From assembly GCF_037190085.1 (NCBI RefSeq), contig NZ_JBBCJO010000002.1, positions 310,001 through 374,000 on the forward strand: a stretch of DNA of 64,000 nucleotides, given 5' to 3'. The notes under the pieces are model-generated. The model was not told where the DNA came from. It made no database searches and saw only the letters and a program-made list of their open reading frames with translations. This stretch comes from Gemmatimonas aurantiaca. Its GTDB lineage: Bacteria > Gemmatimonadota > Gemmatimonadetes > Gemmatimonadales > Gemmatimonadaceae. Below are positions 56,091 to 63,790 of the stretch, in pieces (within the stretch, counting starts at the first letter, position 1; every line of letters starts with the position of its first letter). The translations under genes and the position numbers were made by a program.

Positions 56091-58458
56091 AGGTGGCCCG
56101 GCGCAGCCGCAGGGAATTGGTCACGACGCTCACCGAACTGAAAGCCATGGCCGCGCTGGCCAGGATGGGACTGAGCTGCAGACCGAACGCCGGATACAAC
56201 GCGCCGGCGGCGATCGGGATGCCGATGACGTTGTAGATGAACGCCCAGAAGAGATTCTGTTTCATCGTGCGCATCGTGCGTCGCGACAGCGCGATCGCGC
56301 GCACCACACCCTGCAGATCACCGCGCATCAGCACCACGTCGCCGGCTTCCACGGCGATGTCGGTGCCGCTGCCCACGGCCATGCCCACATCGGCCTGCGC
56401 CAGCGCCGGCGCATCGTTGATGCCGTCGCCCACCATCGCCACCACCGCCCCTTCCTCCTGCAGACGCTGCACCTCGCGCACCTTGCCCTCGGGCAACACA
56501 CCGGCCACCACCCGATCGACGCCGGCGGCGCGCGCGATCGCCTGCGCGGTGCGTTCGTTGTCCCCGGTGAGCATGACCACCTGCAGCCCCAGCGCATGCA
56601 ATGCGGCAATGGCCTGGGGAGAACTGTCGCGAATGGGGTCGGCCACGGCGATCAGGCCGGCCAGCGCGCCATCCATCGCGATGTACATCGGCGTGCGTCC
56701 GTCACCGGCCAGGCGCGTGGCCTCCGCGTCGAGCGATGCCGTGGATACGCCCCAGTCCTGCATGAACGTCGCGTTGCCGACGGCGAGCGCCGACCCATCC
56801 ACCACGCCCTGCACACCACGACCGGTCACCGAAGCGAATCCCTCGGGTGTGAAGAGCGTGAGGTTCTTTCCCGCGGCATGCTGCACGATGGCCTCGGCCA
56901 GCGGATGTTCACTGACACGCTCCAGTGACGCCACCCGCTGCAGCAGCGTATCGGCGTCGATGGTCAGCCCCGGCGCCGGAACGAAGTCGGTCACGGCCGG
57001 CGCGCCCCGGGTGATGGTGCCCGTCTTGTCGAGCACCACCGTGGTGATGTCACCGGCGCGCTGCAGGGCCTCGCCTCCCTTGATGAGCACGCCCAACTGG
57101 GCGCCCTTGCCGCTGGCCACCATCACGGCCGTCGGAACGGCCAGTCCCATGGCACAGGGGCAGGCGATGATGAGCACCGCGACCGCCGACGCGAAAGCGC
57201 GCACCAGGGGCGCCTGATCGGCGGCGAAGTACCAGATCCCGAACGTGAGGGCGGCAAGCCCGATCACCACCGGCACGAACACCGCGCTGATCCGGTCGGC
57301 CAGTCGTTGAATGGGTGCGCGTGTCCCCTGCGCGTCGCGCATGAGTTTCACGATCTGCGCGAGGACACTGTTGGCACCCAGGGTCGTGGCCGTATAGCGG
57401 AACGCGCCGGTGCGATTGATGGTGCCACCGATGACCCGATCGCCCACCTGTTTGGCCACCGGCAGCGATTCGCCCGTGAGCATGCTTTCGTCGACGGCGC
57501 TCTCGCCCTGCACGATCTCGCCATCCACGGGAATGCGTTCACCCGGTCGCACGATGATCACTTCACCGGCTTCGATGGTGTCGACGGGAGCATCGACCTC
57601 TTCGTCGAAACGCAGCACACGCGCCGTGGGCGGCTGCAGATCCACCAGCGCCCGCAATGCCGCCGATGTCCGCTGCTTGGCGCGGGCCTCGAACATGTTG
57701 CCGGTGAGAATGAGCGCGATGATGATGATCACCGCCTCGTAGTACACGTCGGGCGCCACGCCCCGGCTCGTGAAGAACTGCGGAGCCAGGGTGGCCACCA
57801 CCGAATAGCCGAACGCGGCCAGGGTCCCCACCGACACCAGCGTGTTCATGTCGGCGGCGCCATGACGGGCCGCTGCCCAGGCGCGCGTGTAGAAGTGGCG
57901 GCCCGCCCAGAGCATCACCACCAGCGTGGCCACCAGCAAGCCGGCCGTCAGGACCGACGCCGGCATGGTGTACAACCACGGCATCGCGCGGCGCAGCAGT
58001 GGATCGAGCGTATCCATGCTCCACCGCATGAACGGATCGACGACGACCGCGCCGCCGTGCGCATGCGCACCACCCTGCGACGTACCGGACATCCCCCCGG
58101 CCAGCATCGACATGAGGGGCATGCTGACGATCATCGCGATCACGCCGAGAATGCCGCTCACGATCGCCTTGCCGCGCAGCTCGTGATACTCGTCGTCCTG
58201 CGCGCGATCGCGTGCTTCCTGCTCTTCGAACGCCGTCTGATCCGGATTGGCCAGCGACGCTCCGTATCCCGTGTCCTCGATCGTGGCGACGAGCGCCTCC
58301 GGTGTCACGGCCCCCGGATCGAACGTGACCGTGGCGCTCTTCATCATGAGGTTGACGTTGGCGTCCGCCACACCGGGTTGCTTCTGCAACGCACGCTGCA
58401 CACGCGACGAACACGCCGCGCAGGTCATGCCGGTGACAGGGATACGGAGCGTTTCCAT
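56083..58458 (-). CDS. copA: Copper-exporting P-type ATPase (791 aa)
   Basis: P1B-ATPase that moves Cu(I) out of the cytoplasm. One N-terminal heavy-metal domain with C-A-A-C (GMTCAACSSRVQRAL, C13 and C16). Eight membrane helices; the ion site C-P-C is in IIACPCAMGLAVPTAVMV. Actuator TGES (DESMLTGESLPVAK), phosphorylation DKTGT (VVLDKTGTITRGAP), the H-P of SEHPLAEAIV, and hinge VGDGINDAPALAQADVGMAV. A His/Gly-rich loop (GGAHAHGG) lies between the first helices. Between copZ (11 bases away) and csoR. Confidence 0.95.
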   Translation of the reverse strand: METLRIPVTGMTCAACSSRVQRALQKQPGVADANVNLMMKSATVTFDPGAVTPEALVATIEDTGYGASLANPDQTAFEEQEARDRAQDDEYHELRGKAIVSGILGVIAMIVSMPLMSMLAGGMSGTSQGGAHAHGGAVVVDPFMRWSMDTLDPLLRRAMPWLYTMPASVLTAGLLVATLVVMLWAGRHFYTRAWAAARHGAADMNTLVSVGTLAAFGYSVVATLAPQFFTSRGVAPDVYYEAVIIIIALILTGNMFEARAKQRTSAALRALVDLQPPTARVLRFDEEVDAPVDTIEAGEVIIVRPGERIPVDGEIVQGESAVDESMLTGESLPVAKQVGDRVIGGTINRTGAFRYTATTLGANSVLAQIVKLMRDAQGTRAPIQRLADRISAVFVPVVIGLAALTFGIWYFAADQAPLVRAFASAVAVLIIACPCAMGLAVPTAVMVASGKGAQLGVLIKGGEALQRAGDITTVVLDKTGTITRGAPAVTDFVPAPGLTIDADTLLQRVASLERVSEHPLAEAIVQHAAGKNLTLFTPEGFASVTGRGVQGVVDGSALAVGNATFMQDWGVSTASLDAEATRLAGDGRTPMYIAMDGALAGLIAVADPIRDSSPQAIAALHALGLQVVMLTGDNERTAQAIARAAGVDRVVAGVLPEGKVREVQRLQEEGAVVAMVGDGINDAPALAQADVGMAVGSGTDIAVEAGDVVLMRGDLQGVVRAIALSRRTMRTMKQNLFWAFIYNVIGIPIAAGALYPAFGLQLSPILASAAMAFSSVSVVTNSLRLRRATFA

Positions 58459-58469
58459 GACGCGCTCCC

Positions 58470-58679
58470 TCAGTGCGTCGCGGTGACCTGGTAGCCGGCG
58501 TCCGTGATGGCGTCGGTCACCAGCTGCGCACTCGTGCGCGCCGGATCGAGCGCGACCGTGGCCGATCCGATCGCCACCGTCTGGGTGGTGACGCCTTCGA
58601 CGGAGGCGAGGGCCTTCTCGACGGCCTTGACGCAATGTCCGCAGGACATGCCGTTGATTTCGAACGTAAGGGTCTGCAT
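58470..58679 (-). CDS. copZ: Copper chaperone CopZ (69 aa)
   Basis: Single heavy-metal-associated domain: MQTLTFEINGMSCGHCVKAV with C13-x-x-C16, then VEKALASVEGV and a ferredoxin-like fold ending ITDAGYQVTA. It carries Cu(I) to CopA. The ATG at 58679 has a strong AAGGAAGGAG ribosome site. First gene of copZ-copA-csoR. Confidence 0.93.
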   Translation of the reverse strand: MQTLTFEINGMSCGHCVKAVEKALASVEGVTTQTVAIGSATVALDPARTSAQLVTDAITDAGYQVTATH

Positions 58680-58681
58680 GG

Positions 58682-58744
58682 GCTCCTTCCTTGAGTTATA
58701 CCCGGGGTGGGTATGCAGCAAGTTATAATAGGGGGAGGGGGTAT
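58682..58744 (-). promoter_or_regulatory. copZ promoter with CsoR-type operator and strong ribosome site
   Basis: On the minus strand a TATTATAAC -10 region lies at 58730-58722 with a weak TTGCAT upstream. The G/C-tract element ATACCC-x5-GGGTAT (58698-58714) follows near the transcription start, and a second such element, ATA then G-runs then TAT, at 58728-58744. Such A/T-flanked G/C tracts are the usual CsoR target. The ribosome site AAGGAAGGAG is at 58692-58683. Confidence 0.6.
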
Positions 58745-58750
58745 GCAAGA

Positions 58751-58840
58751 GGGGCGGGGACTACGGGGGCTAGGGAAACGGGAGCTGGAACGACGGGAGC
58801 TGGAACGACGGGAGCTGGGACCACGGGAGCTGGGACTACG
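58751..58840 (+). repeat. Left array of six 15-bp units, mirror of 58890-58979
   Basis: Six contiguous units of exactly 15 bases. The third and fourth are identical (GGAGCTGGAACGACG); the others differ at one to several sites. Read in reverse complement, the array at 58890-58979 gives the same kinds of unit in nearly the same order. No protein is likely: the arms would encode unrelated low-complexity peptides. Confidence 0.95.
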
Positions 58841-58889
58841 GACACCCGTAGGTCTCCCGTTTCTCCAGCCTCCGTGGCGCCGTGGTTCC

Positions 58890-58979
58890 CGTCGTTCCAG
58901 CTCCCGTGGTCCCAGCTCCCGTCGTTCCAGCTCCCGTCGTTCCAGCTCCCGTAGTCCCAGCCCCCGTAGTCCCCGCCTC
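58890..58979 (-). repeat. Right array of six 15-bp units, mirror of 58751-58840
   Basis: Six contiguous 15-base units (consensus on plus strand CGTCGTTCCAGCTCC), inverted relative to the left array. At least one more degenerate unit lies at 58859-58873 in the 49-base centre. The array ends five bases before the stop of the VOC-family gene. If transcribed, both arms could fold into one stem of about 90 bp. Confidence 0.95.
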
Positions 58980-58984
58980 CCCCA

Positions 58985-59893
58985 CTAGACACTCACCCTC
59001 AGCCTCGTCCCCCACGGGTCCTTCATCCCTTCATATCCCGCACCTGCCATGCTGGCCTGCACGGCCGCCACGTCCGCGACCGTCGGCAGGATCATGTTCC
59101 ACGACAGCAGTCGCGCCTCGTCTTCCCGGGGCGACGGCGCTCCCTGCGCCCAGGTATTGGTGCCGAGGTGGTGGTGATATCCACCGGCGCTCAGGAACAG
59201 CGCGCCCGGATAGCGCCAGACGATGCGATCCAACCCGAGCGCCGCGTGATAGAACGCGGCCCCCTCCGCCAGGTCCCCGACGTGCAGATGCAGGTGCCCC
59301 ATCACCGTCCCCGGGGGCATACCGGACCAGGGCTCTCCCCGCGCCGCGGCCGCCAGCGCCGGGAAATCGAGCGGGTCGGTGGCCATCATGAGCTCGCGTC
59401 CGAGCCGCTGCCAGGTCGATCGCGGACGGTCGGCGTACACCTCGATCCCCAGCCCATCCGGATCCTGCAGATACAGCGCTTCGCTCACCAGATGGTCGGC
59501 CGCGCCGGCGCGAGCCCCGATATCGGCGAGGTGCTGCACGAAACGGCCGAGTGCCGGACGGTCGGGCATCAGAATGGCGAAGTGATAGAGCCCGAGGCGC
59601 GACCCCGGTCTCACGGACTTCGTGCCCGGCCGCGCCTCCACGATCACGAGTGGCTCGCTGGCCCCCACCGCGCCCAGTGCGACGACATCTCCGCGACGCG
59701 ACAGTTCGGTGAGCCCGAGCACTCCCGCATACCAGGCCACCGACCGATCGAGATTGGAAACCTGGAGATGCACCGGTCCCAGCCGGAGCGCCTCCGGAAG
59801 CCGAAAGCGAGGCGGCGCCTCTCCGTAACTGCCGGGCAGCGCCGGCTGTGGCGCACCGGCGCCATCGAACATGTCATGACTGGATACACTCAT
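58985..59893 (-). CDS. VOC-family ring-cleavage dioxygenase/glyoxalase-like protein (302 aa)
   Basis: Two vicinal-oxygen-chelate modules. Module 1 is at about 35-150 (LRLGPVHLQVSNLDRSVAWY, YHFAILMPDR). Module 2 is at about 180-290 (GTVMGHLHLHVGDLAEGAAF, SAGGYHHHLGTNTWAQGAPS). Metal ligands H (GHLHLHV), H (GGYHHHLG) and a late E are as expected for catechol-2,3-dioxygenase-like proteins of the CatE type. The ATG at 59893 would lie at the predicted transcription start; ATG 59872 is an alternative. Related proteins answer to catechols or quinones; the actual substrate is unknown. Confidence 0.82.
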   Translation of the reverse strand: MSVSSHDMFDGAGAPQPALPGSYGEAPPRFRLPEALRLGPVHLQVSNLDRSVAWYAGVLGLTELSRRGDVVALGAVGASEPLVIVEARPGTKSVRPGSRLGLYHFAILMPDRPALGRFVQHLADIGARAGAADHLVSEALYLQDPDGLGIEVYADRPRSTWQRLGRELMMATDPLDFPALAAAARGEPWSGMPPGTVMGHLHLHVGDLAEGAAFYHAALGLDRIVWRYPGALFLSAGGYHHHLGTNTWAQGAPSPREDEARLLSWNMILPTVADVAAVQASMAGAGYEGMKDPWGTRLRVSV

Positions 59894-59900
59894 GCCATCC

Positions 59901-59930
59901 AATATTCCTGTTTTAACAATTATTGTCAAG
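59901..59930 (-). promoter_or_regulatory. Promoter with overlapping palindrome before the VOC gene
   Basis: -35 TTGACA at 59929-59924, 17-base spacer, -10 AATATT at 59906-59901. An inverted repeat ACAAT-T-ATTGT (59916-59926), extending outward to TTAACAAT...ATTGTCAA with one mismatch, covers the -35 end, a likely repressor site. The AT content is far above the surroundings. Transcription would begin about 59894, next to the ATG. Confidence 0.7.
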
Positions 59931-60017
59931 ACACCTATGTAGGAACACCCATCGCCGGGCCCGGCGGCCGCCCAGCAGGATCCTGACGCTCTCTCCGGGA
60001 TCGATTAGCTTGCCCCC

Positions 60018-60434
60018 ATGCCCTCCGGATTGCTGCACCTCGCACTGCGATTCCGACGGTCCCTGGCCATGCTCCTCGGCGCGCATGTCCTCGTGACTGC
60101 CGTGATCACGGCATTGGCCGCGTGCAATCCGACAGCGGACCGGGGGAGCGCCGTGCAGGGGGCCGATGCACAGGCCGTGCACCATGAGGCGCATCGCGCA
60201 GTGCACCATTCGGCGAGCCATTCGCCGCACCAGTCCCCCGCGAAGACGCACCATCATGGCACGGCGCCCCTCGCCTGCCCCATGGCCATGGCCTGTGCGG
60301 TGAGCGCCATCGTCACCGGCGTTCCGATGCTTCCGACACACGCCACGCAGATGGCCTCGACGCTCGCGTTCGAGAACGATCATCTGCCCCGCTCCACCCG
60401 GCTCGCGCCCGAACCGCCCCCTCCGCGCGCGTGA
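60018..60434 (+). CDS. Histidine-rich putative lipoprotein (138 aa)
   Basis: N-terminal lipoprotein signal with a hydrophobic run (LLGAHVLVTAVITALAAC), the lipobox L-A-A-C ending at about residue 36. The mature part has a dense histidine region (VHHEAHRAVHHSASHSPHQS, then K-T-H-H-H-G), then a hydrophobic stretch with two cysteines (LACPMAMACAVSAIVTG). Proline-rich end. The layout suggests periplasmic metal binding. No named family is recognised. It comes first in a series of envelope genes that runs to the window end. Confidence 0.6.
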   Translation: MPSGLLHLALRFRRSLAMLLGAHVLVTAVITALAACNPTADRGSAVQGADAQAVHHEAHRAVHHSASHSPHQSPAKTHHHGTAPLACPMAMACAVSAIVTGVPMLPTHATQMASTLAFENDHLPRSTRLAPEPPPPRA

Positions 60435-60440
60435 AACACG

Positions 60441-60467
60441 CGGATGCGCTGCCACCGGCCGCATCCG
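60441..60467. other. Perfect 8-bp hairpin between envelope genes
   Basis: Stem CGGATGCG/CGCATCCG with an 11-base loop, seven bases after the stop of the His-rich gene. No T-run follows, so it is more likely an mRNA structure that limits expression or decay than a terminator. Confidence 0.5.
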
Positions 60468-60561
60468 ATCGACGTTCATCGCCATGACGCCCGGCGTGCT
60501 CCGACCCGTCTTCCGACCGGTCCGTCGACACGCTCCGTGTTTCCCGTATCCCAGGACCCAC

Positions 60562-61392
60562 ATGTTCGCGCACTCCCTGCGCGTGACCGCGGCGCTGCTC
60601 GCGCTCGGTCATGCGACAGCGTCCGTTGCCGGTGCACAAACGGACTATTTCAACACCGACGCCGGTCGACCCATCCGCGTCGAAGACGCCTACGCGCTCG
60701 AGCGACAGGCCCTCGAGCTGCAGATCGCCCCGTTCCGTATCGAACGCTCGCGCGCCGGTGCCTATCGCTGGGGCATCGAACCGGAAATCGCCATCGGATT
60801 GCTTCCACGCATGCACATCGAGATCGGTGTGCCCATCCTGCATGCCGGCGGCAACAACACCGCGCGCACCACGGCGGTTGGCGGCGTGGAGCTGTCGGCG
60901 TTCTACAACTTCAATGCCGAGACGAACATCCCGGCCTTCGCCGTCGTGGGAGATGTGGTGATTCCCGCGGGCAGCCTCGGTCCCTCCACGCAGATCCCCA
61001 CCATCAAGGCCATCGCCACCCGCACGCTGCCGTGGGCGCGGGTGCACGTGAACGGACAGTTCACCTTCGCCGATGATCCCACCACGGCACCGCCGTCCAC
61101 ACGCGCCGACGTCGATGCAAACGCCGAATACTCGCGCTGGCAGGTGGGCATGGCGGTCGATCGCACCCTGCCGCTGCGTTCGATGCTGTTCACGGCCGAA
61201 GTCGTGACGAGTCAGCCGCTGGTGCGCGCGGCATCGCTGCGGTGGGACGTCGCGGCAGGGACGCGCGTGCAACTCAGTCCCCGCGTGGCCTTCGATATGG
61301 GTGGCGGATATCGCCTGGCCGGAAACGAGCCTGGATGGTTCGCCACCACCGGTGCCGCCGTCGCCATCGGCCTGCCGTGGCGGGGGAACTGA
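60562..61392 (+). CDS. Outer-membrane beta-barrel protein of unknown function (276 aa)
   Basis: Signal peptide of about 25 residues ending S-V-A-G-A-Q from the ATG at 60562 (a longer frame from 60484 lacks this logic). The mature chain alternates polar and hydrophobic residues in strands (ALELQIAPFRIERS, GIEPEIAIGLLPRMHIEIGV, GVELSAFYNFNAETNIPAFA) and closes with GAAVAIGLPWRGN. It resembles the transporter-like barrels of the phenol-degradation meta-pathway family (COG4313) in general build only. It is followed two bases later by the fusion gene. Confidence 0.65.
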   Translation: MFAHSLRVTAALLALGHATASVAGAQTDYFNTDAGRPIRVEDAYALERQALELQIAPFRIERSRAGAYRWGIEPEIAIGLLPRMHIEIGVPILHAGGNNTARTTAVGGVELSAFYNFNAETNIPAFAVVGDVVIPAGSLGPSTQIPTIKAIATRTLPWARVHVNGQFTFADDPTTAPPSTRADVDANAEYSRWQVGMAVDRTLPLRSMLFTAEVVTSQPLVRAASLRWDVAAGTRVQLSPRVAFDMGGGYRLAGNEPGWFATTGAAVAIGLPWRGN

Positions 61393-61394
61393 CC

Positions 61395-63056
61395 ATGACA
61401 CGGAGAATGACACCGATCATGCCTTCGATCATGCGCCCGATCAGGCCATCGACCCTCAGCCGCCGTCTGCGCACACTCGCGGCGTCCGCGCTCTGCCTGC
61501 TGCCCGCCTCCCTGTCGGCGCAGTGGTCCACGGTTTACGAGCAGTTCTATCTGCAGGCGCCGCACAACTGGCAGTTCCGCACACACTTCGCCTACGCCGA
61601 TCGTCTCTTCAACGCCTTCGACTTCGGACACGCGATCCTGTACGAAACCATGTGGCGCTTTCCCAACGCGCCGGTCGCCGAACTCGAGACCCGTCGCTAC
61701 GACCAGCTCACGAAGCAGGTGTTGCAGAAGCCGCCACGCCTGCCACTCGAGGAAGCCGCCATCGAACCGATGTACGCCCGGCTCGCGCCGGAGGCGAAGA
61801 CGATGTTCGACTGGGCCCATCTGCTGCATCGGCAGATCTACGATGTGCTCGCCGATGACCGTCTCGACTGGCCCCAGCGCGATGCCGCTGTGGCGAAGCT
61901 GCTCGCGTACTACAAGTCGCGTCCCGCGATCGCCTTCAGCAGCAGGCCCAAGTCGATGGCACTGATGCAGGAGCAGCCATACTCGCTCGCCTTCCGCGTG
62001 AAGTATCCGAAGTTCAATGGGCTCATCTGGGGCTATCACTGGTTCCAGGTGGGGCTGTACGAGCCGCTCATGGTGGGACGCAATGCGGCCGAACGACATG
62101 CGGGTGTGCGGGCGGCCACGGTGCGCTTCTTCCAGATGCTCACCGATGCGCCGCGCAGCATGCCGTATCAGATGCCCATGACGGCGGCCATCTCTCCAGC
62201 GTTCGCCGAGCGCTATCCGGAGGCGGCCATCATCTTCGACAATCTGCACTCCATGCACGATGTCGTGTCGGACATCCTCGCCAACCCCGGTGTGCCACGC
62301 TCTCACAAACGCGACGAGATTCTGCTCGCCGCTCGGCGTTTCCGTGACGATACGTCGTATGTGATGACGGAGGCGGCCTGGCGCCGCATGTCCGAACACA
62401 TGGGCATCGAGAACATGGGTGGTCCGGTCGTGGGCTTCACGTCGCGGTTTCCCATCCCCTCGGTGACCATGGGTGCCGTCATGCAGCACGACAGTACCGG
62501 GGCCATGACCGGATTCACGCACGGAGGTGCGGCCACTGGCGCGCAAGGCAATGCCCATGCAGACGACGCGCGTGCGGACAACGCCCACACGGGCCACGCG
62601 GCGCCCGCCAAGGTGGATCCTCACGCGGGCCACCAGATGCCGCCGGCGACGCCCGACTCGCGCTATCCGCGTGGCAGCAGTGCGGACAGCAGCGCCGCAT
62701 CGGCCGTGGTGGCGCAGTTCCTCACCGCGCTGGCCGGTGGGGACAGTGCCACGGTACTCCATCTGCTCGATCCGGACACGCAGATCCTGGAACGGGGCAC
62801 GGCCGAACCGCTTGCGGAGTATCGGGTACGACATCTGCCGGCGGACATCGCGTTTGCCCGTTCACACAACGTGGCGCGCATTCCGCGCACCGTGATCGTG
62901 GTGGGCGACGTGGCCTACAGCACCGTCACCGAAACCCTCACCGGTCGTTACGGTAATCGTCCCCGGGGCAGCGCCGGTGCGGAGGTGATCGTGCTGGAGC
63001 GGGCCGCCGCTGGCTGGCGCATCACCGCGGTGCACTGGTCGTCGCGCACTCACTGA
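61395..63056 (+). CDS. Secreted fusion: unrecognised N-terminal domain plus NTF2-like C-terminal domain (553 aa)
   Basis: Signal peptide of about 43 residues (ending S-L-S-A-Q). Residues 45-375 are one unrecognised, mostly helical domain with many Tyr, Trp, Phe and Met (YLQAPHNWQFRTHFAYADRL, YPKFNGLIWGYHWFQVGLYE, RSMPYQMPMTAAISPAFAER). Residues 375-430 form a His/Met/Ala/Asp-rich linker (HADDARADNAHTGHAA, DPHAGHQMPPA). Residues 435-553 fit the NTF2/SnoaL-like fold: VVAQFLTALAGGDSATVLHL, LDPDTQILERG, then IVLERAAAGWRITAVHWSS. The linker again suggests metal binding. Confidence 0.65.
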   Translation: MTRRMTPIMPSIMRPIRPSTLSRRLRTLAASALCLLPASLSAQWSTVYEQFYLQAPHNWQFRTHFAYADRLFNAFDFGHAILYETMWRFPNAPVAELETRRYDQLTKQVLQKPPRLPLEEAAIEPMYARLAPEAKTMFDWAHLLHRQIYDVLADDRLDWPQRDAAVAKLLAYYKSRPAIAFSSRPKSMALMQEQPYSLAFRVKYPKFNGLIWGYHWFQVGLYEPLMVGRNAAERHAGVRAATVRFFQMLTDAPRSMPYQMPMTAAISPAFAERYPEAAIIFDNLHSMHDVVSDILANPGVPRSHKRDEILLAARRFRDDTSYVMTEAAWRRMSEHMGIENMGGPVVGFTSRFPIPSVTMGAVMQHDSTGAMTGFTHGGAATGAQGNAHADDARADNAHTGHAAPAKVDPHAGHQMPPATPDSRYPRGSSADSSAASAVVAQFLTALAGGDSATVLHLLDPDTQILERGTAEPLAEYRVRHLPADIAFARSHNVARIPRTVIVVGDVAYSTVTETLTGRYGNRPRGSAGAEVIVLERAAAGWRITAVHWSSRTH

Positions 63057-63105
63057 AGCGGTAGTTTATGCCCGTCGTGTTTTCCTGTCGGTCCGGAGCG
63101 TGAGA

Positions 63106-63735
63106 ATGGCCTTTCCCACATCATGTCGTCGCATCGTCCCCACGGTTCTGTACACTGTCCTCGTCGTCTCCGTTGTGAACGGTGCGACGGCGATGTCCGT
63201 GAACGCACAGAGCACGTCTGGCACTCCGGGATCCGTGGCGTCGCGCAAACACACGGCGGCCGACGTGGCATTCATGCAGGGCATGATCGGCCACCATGCG
63301 CAGGCACTGGAGATGGTCGCCCTCGTGCCCGCGCGCTCCTCACGGGTGGAGATGGAAAGCCTCGCCGAACGGATCGCCGTTTCCCAGAAGGACGAAATCG
63401 GCATCATGCAGCGCTGGCTGACGGCCCATGGGGAAGCCGGCGACACGAAACAGGCCATGTCCCACGACATGCACGCGGCGCACACGGCCATGCCCGGCAT
63501 GCTGTCGCCGGCACAGATGGATTCGCTGCGCAACGTCGAAGGCACCACCTTCGACCGGCTGTTCCTGCAGTACATGATCCAGCACCACGAAGGCGCGCTG
63601 GTCATGGTGGCCGAGCTCCTGCGCAGCCCTGGTGCCGCGCAGGAGCCCATGGTGTTCCAGATCATGTCCGACGTGGACGCCGATCAGCGCGCCGAGATCC
63701 GTCGTATGAAGGCCCTGCTGGCGCAGTTGCCCTGA
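63106..63735 (+). CDS. DUF305 (CopM-like) secreted protein (209 aa)
   Basis: Signal peptide of about 35 residues ending S-V-N-A-Q. Two DUF305 halves, each with the paired histidines and methionines that mark the family: DVAFMQGMIGHHAQALEMVA (about residue 55) and DRLFLQYMIQHHEGALVMVA (about 150). Between them is KQAMSHDMHAAHTAMPGM, another Met/His cluster. CopM, a DUF305 protein of cyanobacteria, binds copper. A GTG two codons upstream (63100) is an alternative start. It fits the copper theme of this end of the window. Confidence 0.88.
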   Translation: MAFPTSCRRIVPTVLYTVLVVSVVNGATAMSVNAQSTSGTPGSVASRKHTAADVAFMQGMIGHHAQALEMVALVPARSSRVEMESLAERIAVSQKDEIGIMQRWLTAHGEAGDTKQAMSHDMHAAHTAMPGMLSPAQMDSLRNVEGTTFDRLFLQYMIQHHEGALVMVAELLRSPGAAQEPMVFQIMSDVDADQRAEIRRMKALLAQLP

Positions 63736-63740
63736 AGCAT

Positions 63741-63776
63741 CACCTGTCCCACATGTCCTACCTGTCACACCTTTCA
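63741..63776. repeat. 9-bp imperfect tandem repeat
   Basis: Four 9-base units (CACCTGTCC, CACATGTCC, TACCTGTCA, CACCTTTCA) fill most of the 55-base gap between the DUF305 gene and the last gene. Confidence 0.6.
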
Positions 63777-63790
63777 CTACTCGTTCGCCC

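Noticed and set aside
58751..58979. CRISPR-like array
   Set aside because: Units are 15 bp with no spacers, the two arms are inverted, and no cas genes are in the window.
58723..58992. Open frames across the 15-bp arrays in several phases on both strands
   Set aside because: They are products of stop-free 15-bp repeats. The peptides are pure low complexity, differ between the two arms and lack ribosome sites. The nucleotide pattern, not the peptide, is what the arms share.
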